DNA of 64,000 nucleotides from Streptomyces lomondensis. GTDB lineage: Bacteria; Actinomycetota; Actinomycetes; Streptomycetales; Streptomycetaceae. Every line of letters begins with the position of its first letter. Positions within the stretch are counted from its first letter, which is position 1. The notes beneath the pieces were generated by a model, which was not told the origin of the DNA, did not search any database, and worked only from the letters and a program-made list of their open reading frames with translations. A program made the translations under genes and the position numbers. Location: the NCBI RefSeq assembly GCF_014651035.1, contig NZ_BMWC01000007.1:310001-374000 (forward strand). The letters run 5' to 3'. This document shows positions 14,292-24,168 of the stretch, in pieces.

Positions 14292-17237
14292 CTACGGCAG
14301 GAGCTGCTCGGTCCAGATGCATTTGCCGTGGGAGGTGTAGCGGGTTCCCCAGCGTTGGGAGAGTGCGGCGATCAGCTGGAGGCCGCGGCCGCCTTCGTCG
14401 GTGTCGAGTGCGCGGCGGATGTGCGGGGTGGTGAGGCTGCCGTCGGTGACCTCGCAGATGAGGGAGCGGCTGCGGATGAGGCGCAGCCGGGCGGGGCCTC
14501 TCGCGTGGCGGATGACGTTGCCGACGAGCTCGCTGGCGATCAGCTCCGTGGTCCACAGCAGGTCGTCCAGGTGCCAGTCGGTGAGCTGGCGTCGTATGTG
14601 GTCGCGGGCCTGGCCCGCGGCGATCGCATCCTCGGGGAGGTCCCAGCACGCGACGTCGTCGGCGGCGAGTGCGTGGGTGCGGGCCACGAGCACCGCGGTG
14701 TCGTCGCTCGTCTGCTCCTTGGCGGGCAGGAGAGCGGAGGTGAGCGCGGTGCACAACCGGTCCAGACGCCGGGCGTCGGCATCCCGGTCGGTGATCGCGG
14801 CGCCCGGATCGCGCCCGTCGGGCAGCCGGGCGTCGGTGAGCGCGTCGGCCAGGCTGGCCATGCCGCTGTCGATGTCGCGGAACGCGGACTCGACCAGGCC
14901 GTCGGTGTAGAGCACGAGCAGGCTGCCTTCGGGCACCTTCAGCTCCACCGTCTCGAAGGGCGGCGTGGCCGCGCCGAGCGGTGGGTTCTGGGGCAGCTGC
15001 GGGAAGTGGACGGCGCCGTCGGGCCGGACGAGGGCGGGCGGGGGGTGTCCGGCCCGGACGATGGTGCACACCAGGTCGATGGGGTCGTAGACCGCGTACA
15101 GGCAGGTGGCGTAGAAGTCGTCGCCGAGGTCGCTGACCAGGTCGTTGAGGTGGGAGAGCAGTTCGTCGGGGGGCAGTTCGAGTCCCACGAGGGTGTGGAC
15201 CGCGGTGCGCAGGCGCCCCATGGTGGCGGCCTCGGACAGTCCGTGGCCCATGACGTCCCCGATGACGAGCGCGACGCGTTCGGCGGACAGGGGGATGACG
15301 TCGTACCAGTCGCCGCCGACCTCCAGGCCCTCGGTGGCCGGCAGGTAGCGGGCCGCGGTGGTGACGGCCGGCAGGGAGGGCAGGAACAGCGGGAGCAGGC
15401 CGCGCTGCAACTCCTGGGAGCGGGTGTGCTCGGCGTCGTACAGGCGGGCGCGTTCCAGCGCCTGGGCGACCAGACCGCTGAGCGCGGTCAGCAGGGCCTG
15501 GTCCTCCTCGCCGAACCGACGCGGCCGTGAGAAGGAGATGACCAGGCAGCCGATGGGACCGCCGGGGACGATCAAGGGCACGTACGCCCAGGCATGCTTG
15601 CCACCGGTGAAGGCGAGGTCGGCCACGTCCGGGTAGCGCTCGCGGAACTCCCGCCTGGAGACGAGGTACTGCGGGGCCCGATGGCGGACGGCGTCGGTGA
15701 ACGGGCCGTGCTCGGACAGGCTGATCGTGTCGGGGATGCTGTTCAGGAACTCCTGGGAGTACCCGGCGCTGCCCGCGACGCGGAGGCTCTCGCCGTCCAC
15801 GAGCTGCACCAGGAGGCCGGTGGCACCGAAGAGGGGCAGGACGCGCTCCGCGACGGTCTCCACGACGTCGCTCACGGCGACCGCCTCGGCCAGTGCCTCG
15901 TTGAGGCGCCCGATGTGGGTGGTGCGCTGGGCGGCCGCGCGCTGTGCCGCCTCGCGCCGCTCGTCCGCCAGCCGCTTCTCGGTCACGTCGGTGAGGTAGA
16001 CCGTCACCCCGTCCGGCGAAGGGACCAGACGCAGGTGGTACCAGCGCCGGTTCGCCGGCCACTGGACATCGAAGCCGGTCGGAGCGCCCGCGGCGGCCGC
16101 CTGTCGGCAGCGCTCCTCCAGACCGGGCACTTCCGCACCGGGAACATCCCACAGGACGCGGCCGAACAGCTGCTGCGAGGGACCGAGGAGACGCTCGGCG
16201 TGCAGGTTGACGAACTCGATCCGCCAGTCGGCGTCCACCGTGAGGAAGCCGTCGCTCATGTGCAGCAGGGAATGGGCGACCGAGTCCAGCGCCGCCCGCT
16301 TCTGCGTCGTCTCCCACACGGTGCCCATGAAGCGGGCCGGTTCGCCGTCCTCGCCGAGGACGACCTGGGCGCGGGCTTCTATCCAGACGACCGTGCCGTC
16401 CGGCCGGCACAGCCGGTACTCGGCCGCGTACTCGCTGCGCTGCCGGACGGCCTGCTCGACCGCGGCGACCACGCGCGGCAGGTCGTCGGGGTGGACGAGC
16501 CCGACGACGGTGTCGACGCGCCCGTCGAAGGTCTCCGGGTCGATGCCGAGGATGGCCATCGTCGTCTCGTCGTAGACCACGTCGCCGGTGCGGAGATTCT
16601 GCTCCCAGCTGCCGACGCGGACCGCCTCGCGTGCCTGCCGGAGTCGGGGCCCGGCCAGGTGTTCGGCGTTCCACCAGGCAGGGTTGAGGCTGCCTGTGGT
16701 GGGGGTGGGGTGGGCCAGGCGCTCGCACACCCACCGTGCGAGTTCCTCCAGGAAATCCCGCTGGGCGGCCGAGGGAACGTCACACACGGTGACGACCGAG
16801 AGCACTCCGAGGGAGCTGCCCTCAGCGGCGAGCAGCGGGACGGCCACGATCCCCGTGCCGCCGGAGAGGGCGCGGGCCTGGGTGTCGGTCGTGGGCAGCC
16901 ACACGAGCGCGCCGTCCCGCAGGGCCCGGACCGGTGCGGTCTCGTCCTGCCAGCCGAGGGACTCCCACTCCTGGGCGAACTCCCGGGGCAGTCCACCCGT
17001 CGCCGCCAGGTGCAACGGCCTGCTGTCACCGGGTATGCGCAGGTGCACCATGCCACCCAGCCCACCGAGATCGGCCACCGCGTGATGCAACGCGAGCTGG
17101 AGCGCCTCGGCCTGGGTCTGCCCGTCGCCCATGTTTCTGAGCACGCGCATCCGGGCGGCTTCCGGCGCCTCCGCCGCTGTCGCTGCCGGTGGAGGCTGAC
17201 CGAGCTGTTCGTCTGTGGCCATATGGATCACACTCAC
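14292..17237 (-). CDS. Multi-sensor SpoIIE-type PP2C phosphatase with ATPase domain
   Basis: The 981-residue protein carries, in order, a GAF-like domain (about 45-180), a PAS domain with PAC motif (about 210-320, FMGTVWETTQ), a second PAS (about 330-430), a second GAF (about 450-600) and a SpoIIE serine phosphatase. Phosphatase metal motifs are GGDWYDVIPL, VIGDVMGHG and LVLYTDGLVE (about 640-840). A C-terminal HATPase_c domain like RsbW/SpoIIAB includes ELIASELVGNVIRHA and GRGLQLIAAL. Such proteins dephosphorylate anti-anti-sigma factors and may phosphorylate them, forming a one-protein stress switch. It starts at GTG 17237; ATG at 17222 is an alternative. No anti-sigma antagonist gene lies nearby. 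This layout is common in Streptomyces. Confidence 0.9.
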   Translation of the reverse strand: MSVIHMATDEQLGQPPPAATAAEAPEAARMRVLRNMGDGQTQAEALQLALHHAVADLGGLGGMVHLRIPGDSRPLHLAATGGLPREFAQEWESLGWQDETAPVRALRDGALVWLPTTDTQARALSGGTGIVAVPLLAAEGSSLGVLSVVTVCDVPSAAQRDFLEELARWVCERLAHPTPTTGSLNPAWWNAEHLAGPRLRQAREAVRVGSWEQNLRTGDVVYDETTMAILGIDPETFDGRVDTVVGLVHPDDLPRVVAAVEQAVRQRSEYAAEYRLCRPDGTVVWIEARAQVVLGEDGEPARFMGTVWETTQKRAALDSVAHSLLHMSDGFLTVDADWRIEFVNLHAERLLGPSQQLFGRVLWDVPGAEVPGLEERCRQAAAAGAPTGFDVQWPANRRWYHLRLVPSPDGVTVYLTDVTEKRLADERREAAQRAAAQRTTHIGRLNEALAEAVAVSDVVETVAERVLPLFGATGLLVQLVDGESLRVAGSAGYSQEFLNSIPDTISLSEHGPFTDAVRHRAPQYLVSRREFRERYPDVADLAFTGGKHAWAYVPLIVPGGPIGCLVISFSRPRRFGEEDQALLTALSGLVAQALERARLYDAEHTRSQELQRGLLPLFLPSLPAVTTAARYLPATEGLEVGGDWYDVIPLSAERVALVIGDVMGHGLSEAATMGRLRTAVHTLVGLELPPDELLSHLNDLVSDLGDDFYATCLYAVYDPIDLVCTIVRAGHPPPALVRPDGAVHFPQLPQNPPLGAATPPFETVELKVPEGSLLVLYTDGLVESAFRDIDSGMASLADALTDARLPDGRDPGAAITDRDADARRLDRLCTALTSALLPAKEQTSDDTAVLVARTHALAADDVACWDLPEDAIAAGQARDHIRRQLTDWHLDDLLWTTELIASELVGNVIRHARGPARLRLIRSRSLICEVTDGSLTTPHIRRALDTDEGGRGLQLIAALSQRWGTRYTSHGKCIWTEQLLP

Positions 17238-17336
17238 CGTCCCGCGGGGAGGGACGAAATTTACACTACAAATCAGCCATACGATCCGAATGTGCGTTTA
17301 CCGCATCATCTCATTGCTCCGGATACCTGCCTCTGC

Positions 17337-19718
17337 TCACGCCCGCCGCATGCGCCGCAGGGCGAGGTGGGCCGGGAGGACGGTGGCCGCCGTGCCGAGC
17401 AGCAGGCAGCCTGTCACCACGCCCGTGAGCCAGGACCAGGCCAGTGACAACTCCACTGGCAGGCCCAGCTCCTCGCGGAGGCCGTGGGCCGCGCCGAACA
17501 GGCCCGGGGCGGCCACGGCCAGGCCCAGGGCCGCGCCCAGGACGACGACGCAGCACGTCTCGGCGGCGAGGGCCCGCAGCACCTGGCGCGGCGTCGCACC
17601 GGACAGGCGCAGGACACGGAAGTCGCGCACCCGGCCTGCGGTGGCCGTCAGCAAGGTGGAGGCGACGGCGATCGCCGTGTAGCCCGCCGATACGGCGACG
17701 AGCATCAGGGTGAAGATCCACACCAGCCGGTCCTCCTCGGCGTCGTCCGAGGCCGCGTACGCCTCCACGGAGACCTCGTCGGCGCGCAGCCCGGGCAGCA
17801 GGCGAGCGGGGGCGGGGGTGGTGCGGTAGGCGACGTCCGCCAGTGCGGAAGGGTCGTGGTCGCGTACCAGGTCGCGCGGGAGGAAGACCTGGTACGGCAT
17901 CGAGTCGTCCACCACGGCCGTCACGTGCAGCCGCCGCGTACGGCCGTCCTCGAGGGTGAGTGAGGCGACATGGTCCTTCCGCCAGCCGTGCGCGGCCGCC
18001 ACGGCCGCGGTCACGACGACGGTGTCGCCACGGGGCGCGGGCACGGCGTACGCCTGTTCGAAACCGGACGCCACCCCGGCCGCGGACAGGGCCGCCCCGC
18101 CCTCACCGCCGTACACCGTCGTCGACAGCAGCGAGGTGCCCTCGATCCGGGCCACCGCCGCGTCCGACAGGCCCGGCGCCCCCCTGGGCACCACCGCCGC
18201 CTCGGCCCGTACGGCCGCGGCCTGCCGGGCGGTGTCGGCACTCTGGGTCATCTGCACGGTGCTGGTGATCAGTACGGCGAAGGCGACGGTCGCCAGGACC
18301 GGGGCGAGGGTGGCGGACGTCCGGCGCACCGCGGTGATCATGTTCTCGCGCACGAGCACAGCCGTCACACCGGGGCGCCGGACGAACGGCCGGGTGAGCG
18401 TCCGGATCACGGGCCCGACCAGCGCCGGTGCGAGGAGGGTCAGGCCGACGGTCAGGCTCATCGCCGTCCCGAGGGTCAGCAGCACCATGCCGTCGGCCCC
18501 CGCGAAGGCCGTGCCCGCCGAGCAGACCGCGCCCACGCCCGTCGCCGCCAGCCCGACGGCCCAGCGGCGCCGCGTCATCGGCCGACTGTCCACGGCCGCC
18601 TCCCGCATCGCCTCCAGCGGCTTCACCCGGGACGCCCGGCGCGACGCGGCCCCCACGCCGGCGAGCGCCACCACCAGGCCCGCGGCGAAGGCCGCGACCG
18701 GTACCCACCACCGCAGGCGCACCTCGAAGCCCGCGGGCTGGAAGCCCGCGTCGATCAGCACTCCGTTCACCGTGGGCGCGAGCACCACGCCGAGCAGCGC
18801 CCCGGCCGCCGCTCCGACAGCGCCCACCGCCAGGGCCTCGCCGTACACCAGCCGCTTCAGTTGCCGCGGTGTGGCGCCGATCGTCCGGAGCAGGCCGAAC
18901 TCGCGGCGCCGCTGCGCGACGGCGAACGCGAACGCCGAGGAGACGATGAAGACCGCGACGAAGGCGGACAGCAGCGCCATGGCGGTGAGCACCTGGCCGC
19001 CGATCCAGCGGGTCATCTCGTCCTGCTTCGGCGCCAGCGCATTGCGGGAGGCACCGGTCAGGACCGTGCCGTCGCCGTCGACGACGCGCCGCGCGGCGGC
19101 AGCGACGCGGGTGGCGTCGCTTCCCGGCTCCAGGAGCAGCCCGATGGTCCGTACCCCGCCCGCCAGTTCCGAGGCCCGCCGGTCGGTGACGTAGTAACCG
19201 GGGCCGTTCATCGTCCCGGACACCGAGAACCGCTGCGGTCCGCGCGCCGTCAGCACCGTGACGGGCTCGCCCGGCGTGAGCCCGAGGGACCGGTCCACGA
19301 CGATCTCGTCCGCGGTGACGGGCGGCCCGCCCTCGCTCAGGCCGTACTCCGCGAGCGCTGCCGTGGACCAGGGGTGGCCCTGACGTTCCCCCCTGCGCTG
19401 TTCGGTGTCCGCCGCCTGCGCGTAGAACGACCGGTCCGTCACCGCATCGGCCACTCCCGGCAGCTCGGCCAGCTCCCGTCGCAGTTCCTCGGCGCGCTCC
19501 GGTGCCCACGGCGGGTTCTCCGCGAACACTCCGCCGGTCTGCGTCCCCGCCGGACTCTGCACCAGCACCGGCGCCCCCGCGAGCCGCTCGGGCACCCTCC
19601 TGCCGTCCGACAGCAGCACCAGCATGCTCATCGCCACCACCGCGACGCCCAGCGCCACGGCCACGAAGCAACCCAGGAAGGAGGTCCAGCGTTCCCTTGC
19701 CGTCGCCAGGCTGATCAC
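17337..19718 (-). CDS. FtsX-type ABC transporter permease
   Basis: The 793-residue protein has the MacB/LolE-like layout. After an N-terminal helix (FLGCFVAVALGVAVVAMSML) comes a large extracytoplasmic domain, then an FtsX domain with three helices around residues 240-370 (ending RRASRVKPLEAMREA). Further helices, a second extracytoplasmic domain and a second FtsX domain close the C-terminus. The motif RRREFGLLRTIGATPRQLKR is the typical coupling loop, and a second one reads VRDFRVLRLSGATPRQVLRA. Its ATG overlaps the stop of the upstream ATPase gene by 4 bases. It probably exports a peptide or lipid or performs mechanotransmission. The divergent two-component system is its likely regulator. 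Confidence 0.9.
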   Translation of the reverse strand: MISLATARERWTSFLGCFVAVALGVAVVAMSMLVLLSDGRRVPERLAGAPVLVQSPAGTQTGGVFAENPPWAPERAEELRRELAELPGVADAVTDRSFYAQAADTEQRRGERQGHPWSTAALAEYGLSEGGPPVTADEIVVDRSLGLTPGEPVTVLTARGPQRFSVSGTMNGPGYYVTDRRASELAGGVRTIGLLLEPGSDATRVAAAARRVVDGDGTVLTGASRNALAPKQDEMTRWIGGQVLTAMALLSAFVAVFIVSSAFAFAVAQRRREFGLLRTIGATPRQLKRLVYGEALAVGAVGAAAGALLGVVLAPTVNGVLIDAGFQPAGFEVRLRWWVPVAAFAAGLVVALAGVGAASRRASRVKPLEAMREAAVDSRPMTRRRWAVGLAATGVGAVCSAGTAFAGADGMVLLTLGTAMSLTVGLTLLAPALVGPVIRTLTRPFVRRPGVTAVLVRENMITAVRRTSATLAPVLATVAFAVLITSTVQMTQSADTARQAAAVRAEAAVVPRGAPGLSDAAVARIEGTSLLSTTVYGGEGGAALSAAGVASGFEQAYAVPAPRGDTVVVTAAVAAAHGWRKDHVASLTLEDGRTRRLHVTAVVDDSMPYQVFLPRDLVRDHDPSALADVAYRTTPAPARLLPGLRADEVSVEAYAASDDAEEDRLVWIFTLMLVAVSAGYTAIAVASTLLTATAGRVRDFRVLRLSGATPRQVLRALAAETCCVVVLGAALGLAVAAPGLFGAAHGLREELGLPVELSLAWSWLTGVVTGCLLLGTAATVLPAHLALRRMRRA

Positions 19719-20476
19719 GGTCCCACCTCCAGCGCGGCCGTCCGCGCCGCGATCGCCTCAGCGCCCGCGGCACCGGCCAGTTCGTCCACGAGCCGTCCGT
19801 CCGCCAGCACCAGCACGCGATCCGCGTACGCCGCGGCGGCAGGGTCGTGCGTCACCATCACGACCGTCTGGCCATGGCTGTCCACCAGGTCCCGCAGCAG
19901 CCGCAGCACCATCCGCGACGCCCCGCTGTCCAGCGCACCGGTCGGCTCGTCGGCGAAAAGGACGGCGGGCCGCGCGATCATCGCCCGCGCGATCGCGACC
20001 CGCTGCTGCTGGCCTCCCGACAGTTCGCCCGGCCGGTGTCCGAGACGGTCCGCGAGCCCGACGGCGGCGAGCACCGCCCGAACCTCCTCCGCCGCGGGGC
20101 GGCGCCCGGCCAGTCTCAACGGCAGTTCGACGTTCTGCGCGGCGGTCAGTGCCGACACGAGGTTGAACGCCTGGAAGACGAAGCCCACCCGCTCCCGGCG
20201 CAGCACCGTCAGCGCGTTCTCGTCCAGCCCGCCCAGGTCCGTACCGCCGATCAGCACCTCCCCGGTGGTCGGCCGGTCGAGGCCCGCCGCGCAGTGCAGC
20301 AAGGTGGACTTGCCGGAACCGGAGGGGCCCATGACGGCGGTCATGGTGCCCGCGGCGAAGTGCGTGGACACGTCGTCCAGAGCCGTGACGGCCTGGTCCC
20401 CCATGCCGTGGCGCTTCGTCACCGAGCACAGCTCGACGGGCCGCACGGCCGCCGAAGTGGTGTGTGTCGTGGTCAT
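19715..20476 (-). CDS. ABC transporter ATP-binding protein (LolD/MacB type)
   Basis: I take ATG 20476 (MTTTHTTSAAVRPVELC) as the start, giving 253 residues; an upstream ATG at 20548 lacks a protein-like leader. Walker A is GPSGSGKST, the Q-loop lies in VFQAFNLV, the signature is LSGGQQQRVAIARA, Walker B is VLFADEPTGALD and the H-loop is MVTHDP. It is the ATPase of the FtsX-type permease encoded next. The promoter region is shared with a divergent sensor kinase gene at 20587. Confidence 0.93.
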   Translation of the reverse strand: MTTTHTTSAAVRPVELCSVTKRHGMGDQAVTALDDVSTHFAAGTMTAVMGPSGSGKSTLLHCAAGLDRPTTGEVLIGGTDLGGLDENALTVLRRERVGFVFQAFNLVSALTAAQNVELPLRLAGRRPAAEEVRAVLAAVGLADRLGHRPGELSGGQQQRVAIARAMIARPAVLFADEPTGALDSGASRMVLRLLRDLVDSHGQTVVMVTHDPAAAAYADRVLVLADGRLVDELAGAAGAEAIAARTAALEVGP

Positions 20477-20586
20477 GATGCAAGACAACGGCAGCAGAAC
20501 CACCCGGCACATTCCCGCCTGGGCGAGAGGTGATACTCCATCTGGCACTACTGCCTTGCGGGACCGGCGCCGCTACGTTCGACCGC

Positions 20587-21783
20587 GTGACCCCTCGAAC
20601 CGTCCTGGAGGCCCTCGCCCGGAGCCCGTTGGGCTACCTCCGCACCGTGTGGCCGTGGCGCGCGCTGGGCTTCCTGCTGTCCGGCGGGGTGTTCGCGACG
20701 GCCGCGTACCTCGGTGTCGGCGGGCTGTTCACCGCACCCATCGGCACGTGGGCCGCCGTGCTCTGTGCGGTGGCCGTCGTGGTCTTCGCCGCCGCCCTCG
20801 CGGGTCCCCTCGAGCGACGCCGCCTCGCGCTCGCCGACCGGAGCGACCGCGGCGGCGGCAGTGACCGCGGTGACCGGCCCGAACGGCGGAACGGCCTGCT
20901 GGTCGCCGGTTACGGTGCCGTGTCCGTCCTGGCGGTGGGCTGGATGGACCTGGCCGTCGTCCTGGTCTCGCTCGGCATCCCGGGCTTCCTCCTCCTCGCG
21001 CCCCTGCAGCCCACCGCCTCCGCCTGGCAGGCCGTGGCCGGCCCGGTCGCGGGTGCCCTGCTGCTGCCCGTGTCCGCGTACCCCATCGGTGCGTGGGCCG
21101 GCGTCCGCGCCGCGGTGACCCGGGCCGTCCTCTTCCCGAAGGACCAGGAACTGCGCGAGGTCGTGCGCTCCCGGGCCCGCCTCGTCGACGCCTTCGAGAC
21201 CGAACGCCGCCGCATCGAACGCGACCTCCACGACGGTGCCCAGCAGCGCCTCGTCGCCCTCACCATGAAGCTGGGCCTCGCCGCCCTCGACCTGCCGCCC
21301 GGCAGCGCCGCGGCGCAAGAGGTCGCACAGGCCCACGCCCTGGCCAAGGAGGCGCTCACCGAGCTGCGGGAACTGATCCGTGGCATCCATCCCCAGGTCC
21401 TGACCGAACGCGGGGTGACCGCCGCCGTGCGGGACATCGCCGGGCGTTGCCCGGTCCCCGCGCACCTGGACATCGATCTCTCCGGCCGGCTGCCGGCCGC
21501 CGTCGAGCAGACGGCGTACTTCGTGACCGCCGAGGCGCTCACCAACATCGCCAGACACAGCGGTGCCGACCACTGCCGCATCACCGCCCGCTGCGTCGAC
21601 GGACTGCTCCGCCTCGACATCGAGGACAACGGTTCCGGCAACGCCGACCCCGCTCGCGGTACGGGTCTCATCGGCCTCGCCGACAGGATCGCCGCCGCCG
21701 ACGGCAGAATGCTCCTGTCCAGCCCGCCCGGCGGGCCCACCCTGCTGAGAGCGGAGATCCCGTGCGGCCGTCCCTCCGCATAG
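20587..21783 (+). CDS. Sensor histidine kinase, NarL/DesK type
   Basis: Starting at GTG 20587 (VTPRTVLEALARSPLGYLRT) the protein has 398 residues. Four to five hydrophobic helices make an N-terminal membrane sensor. A HisKA_3 dimerisation helix follows, with the phospho-acceptor in RRRIERDLHDGAQQRLVALT. The HATPase_c domain has an N-box in ALTNIARHSG and a G-box GTGLIGLADR. It should autophosphorylate on the histidine of DLHDG and pass phosphate to the regulator whose gene overlaps its 3' end by 22 bases. It is divergent from the FtsX-type ABC genes. Confidence 0.9.
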   Translation: MTPRTVLEALARSPLGYLRTVWPWRALGFLLSGGVFATAAYLGVGGLFTAPIGTWAAVLCAVAVVVFAAALAGPLERRRLALADRSDRGGGSDRGDRPERRNGLLVAGYGAVSVLAVGWMDLAVVLVSLGIPGFLLLAPLQPTASAWQAVAGPVAGALLLPVSAYPIGAWAGVRAAVTRAVLFPKDQELREVVRSRARLVDAFETERRRIERDLHDGAQQRLVALTMKLGLAALDLPPGSAAAQEVAQAHALAKEALTELRELIRGIHPQVLTERGVTAAVRDIAGRCPVPAHLDIDLSGRLPAAVEQTAYFVTAEALTNIARHSGADHCRITARCVDGLLRLDIEDNGSGNADPARGTGLIGLADRIAAADGRMLLSSPPGGPTLLRAEIPCGRPSA

Positions 21784-22421
21784 TGATCGCGGAGGACGCC
21801 GTCCTCCTGCGCGAAGGTCTCGTCCACCTCCTCCAGCGCTTCGGCCACCGGGTCCTCGCCGCGGTGGGCGACGGTCCTGCCCTGCTCGCCACGGCCCGGG
21901 AACACCGGCCGGACCTGGTCATCACCGACGTGCGTATGCCACCCGGCCGGGCGGACGAGGGGCTGCGGGCTGCCCGCCTGCTCCAGTCCGAGCAGCCCGG
22001 GCTCGCGGTCCTCGTCCTCAGCCAGTACGTCGAGCAGACCTTCGCCGAGGAACTTCTCGACGACCGTCGCGGCAGCGCCGGAACGGGCTACCTGCTAAAG
22101 GAACGCATCGGCGACGTCGAGGAGTTCGCCGACGCGGTCACCCGCGTCGCCGCCGGATCCACGGTCGTCGACCCCGAAGTCGTACGCCAGTTGCTCGCCC
22201 GTCGCCGCGATCCCCTGGACCGGCTCACACCCCGCGAACGCGAGGTCCTCGCCCTGATGGCCGAGGGCCGCTCCAACGCGGCGATCGCCCGCCGCCTCGT
22301 CGTCACCGAGGCCGCCGTCGCCAAGCACATCGCGAGCATCCTCCTGAAGCTCGAACTCCCCCCGACGGCCCCCGACGACCACCGCCGCGTCCTGGCGGTA
22401 CTGGCCTATCTGCGCGCCTGA
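21762..22421 (+). CDS. LuxR-family response regulator
   Basis: The GTG at 21762 lies inside the kinase gene and gives 219 residues. The receiver domain has acidic residues in IAEDAVLLREG, the phospho-acceptor in LVITDVRMPP and the conserved Lys in GYLLKERIG. The GerE/LuxR DNA-binding domain begins RLTPREREVLALMAEGRSNA and has recognition helix VTEAAVAKHIASIL. It probably controls the divergent ABC operon (17337-20476). Confidence 0.92.
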   Translation: MRPSLRIVIAEDAVLLREGLVHLLQRFGHRVLAAVGDGPALLATAREHRPDLVITDVRMPPGRADEGLRAARLLQSEQPGLAVLVLSQYVEQTFAEELLDDRRGSAGTGYLLKERIGDVEEFADAVTRVAAGSTVVDPEVVRQLLARRRDPLDRLTPREREVLALMAEGRSNAAIARRLVVTEAAVAKHIASILLKLELPPTAPDDHRRVLAVLAYLRA

Positions 22422-22445
22422 GCCCACCTGCCGGGCCCGGACCGA

Positions 22446-23681
22446 TCAACCCGGCCCGGCCTCTCTCTGCACCTGCTCCAGGACCTGCTTCGCGGAGCTC
22501 GCCCCGCTGAAGAGGTCGGCCCCGTACTGGTTGAGCAGTTGGTTGACCCGCTCCCAGTTCTCCGTCGTACGCAGCGGAACCGCCGTGGCGTTGGCGGCTT
22601 CGAGAACCTCCCGGGCGCCGGGGATGCGGGCGTTCTCGTACCACGCGTGCTGGGCCGACTCACGGGACGGATAGGCACGGCCCACCCCGCCGAGCCACTC
22701 CAGGTGCTCCTTGGCGGTCATCAGCGTGATCGCCTTGAACGCCCCCTCCGGGTCCGGGCAGGACCTGGAGATGCCGAACCCGGAACCGGCCGAGTACGTC
22801 CTGCTGCCGTCCGGGCCGGCGGGAATCGTGGTCAGGCCCACCTGGAAGCCGGCCTGGTTCTTCAGGTTCAGCAACGCCCACGGGCCGTTGGCGCCCATGG
22901 CCACGTCGCCGCTGAGGAACGTCCTGTCGGAGAACGTGGGATCGGCGGCGGGCACGCGGGGGGCGACCTTCTTCCTGGCCGCCAGGTCGGCGTACCACTG
23001 CACGCCCTCGATCATGGCGGGGGTGGTCAGTCGCAGCTTGCCCGTCGCGTCGGCGGGCTGCGCCCCGGTCTTGGTCAGCACCATGGGAAACATCCACACA
23101 TCCTGGGGCGCCGCCACGAACCCGTACGTCCGGTCCCCCGTCAGCTTGCGGGCGACCGACTCGAACTCGTCCAGGGTCCAGCCCGGCCTGGGCTCCGGCA
23201 CTCCCGCGTTCCGGAACATGTCCCTGTTGTACGTGAGGATCGTCGGCCCGACGTCGTACGGCAGCGCGTACTGCTTCCCGTCGGCGCTCAGCCCCTCCAT
23301 GACGGACTTGTCGAAGTCCGTCACATCGAACTTGTTCCTGGCGATCAGATCGTCGAGCGGCAGCATGCCCTCGGTGTAGCCCCCGGTGCGGAGCGACTGC
23401 ATCGAGACGATGCAGGGCGCGTCGCCGCTGTCCAGGCGGGTGCCGAGCTTGGCGAAGTAGTCGTCGAAGGACGAGGTCTCGAGCTTGATCGTGATCTGCG
23501 GATCCTCGCGGGAGACACGGTCCGCGAACTCATGCCAGACCTGCTGTTCCTCACCGCCGGTGGCCCACATCGACCAGGTCAACGTCTTCGAGCCGCCACC
23601 GTCGGCGCCGCACGCCGTCACCAGCGTCCCGGCCAGCGCCACGGCGACGGCTGCCCTCACTACGATGCGCAGCCCTGTCAT
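22446..23681 (-). CDS. Extracellular sugar-binding lipoprotein of an ABC importer
   Basis: From ATG 23681 the 411-residue product has a lipoprotein signal (MTGLRIVVRAAVAVALAGTL) with lipobox VTAC. The solute-binding fold of family 1 follows, with recognisable segments LTWSMWATGGEEQQVWHEFA, GKQYALPYDVGP, LTYNRDMFRNAGV and FLSGDVAMGANGPWALLNL. It would bind a carbohydrate outside the membrane and hand it to an ABC importer. No permease or ATPase genes stand next to it, so it must work with components elsewhere or be a relic. It is convergent with the response-regulator gene. Confidence 0.85.
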   Translation of the reverse strand: MTGLRIVVRAAVAVALAGTLVTACGADGGGSKTLTWSMWATGGEEQQVWHEFADRVSREDPQITIKLETSSFDDYFAKLGTRLDSGDAPCIVSMQSLRTGGYTEGMLPLDDLIARNKFDVTDFDKSVMEGLSADGKQYALPYDVGPTILTYNRDMFRNAGVPEPRPGWTLDEFESVARKLTGDRTYGFVAAPQDVWMFPMVLTKTGAQPADATGKLRLTTPAMIEGVQWYADLAARKKVAPRVPAADPTFSDRTFLSGDVAMGANGPWALLNLKNQAGFQVGLTTIPAGPDGSRTYSAGSGFGISRSCPDPEGAFKAITLMTAKEHLEWLGGVGRAYPSRESAQHAWYENARIPGAREVLEAANATAVPLRTTENWERVNQLLNQYGADLFSGASSAKQVLEQVQREAGPG

Positions 23682-23736
23682 GACACGTCCATATGTTCTC
23701 TTTAGGACAATGTGCCCACATTGTGACATACGCCGC

Positions 23737-24168
23737 CTAGCTCCGCCCGACCCACCTGTGGCGGGAGGAACGCACCGCGGTGTGAACGAGCCAGCCCGCC
23801 ACCGCGCCGACCGCGTACCAGAAGAGGTCGGGTGCGTTGAAGGTGGAGCCGAGCACGAGGCGGGCGAGGGTGCTGCGCTCGGAGAGCTCCGCCGGCACCT
23901 GGCTGAGCTGGAGGAACTCGACGGCCCAGCTGACGGCCAGCGCGCCTCCGGCGGCCGCCAGCGGCGTCACCCGGGGAGCCACCAGAACGACGAGGGTGAG
24001 CAGCATGACGGTGTACAGCGCGTCTCCGCCGTACTTGGCCAGGTCCCCGGCCGCGACGGCCCTGAGTCCCAGCCCCGCCCCGACCGTCACCACCGCGGCA
24101 CCGGCCGCCGCCAGTCGGGTCCGTACCGGGTCGGCGGCGCCCTCACGGGCTTCGGCTGTGCGGGTCAT
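23737..24168 (-). CDS. DUF2809 membrane protein
   Basis: I take ATG 24168 (MTRTAEAREGAADPVRTR), giving 143 residues, over longer alternatives whose leader is Arg/Cys-rich and unlikely. Four hydrophobic helices are seen: AAAGAAVVTVGAGLGLRA, YTVMLLTLVVLVAP, AGGALAVSWAVEFLQL and DLFWYAVGAVAGWLVH. The pattern KYGGDALYTVMLL...SWAVEFLQLSQVP matches the DUF2809 family of unknown function. It sits alone. Confidence 0.75.
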   Translation of the reverse strand: MTRTAEAREGAADPVRTRLAAAGAAVVTVGAGLGLRAVAAGDLAKYGGDALYTVMLLTLVVLVAPRVTPLAAAGGALAVSWAVEFLQLSQVPAELSERSTLARLVLGSTFNAPDLFWYAVGAVAGWLVHTAVRSSRHRWVGRS

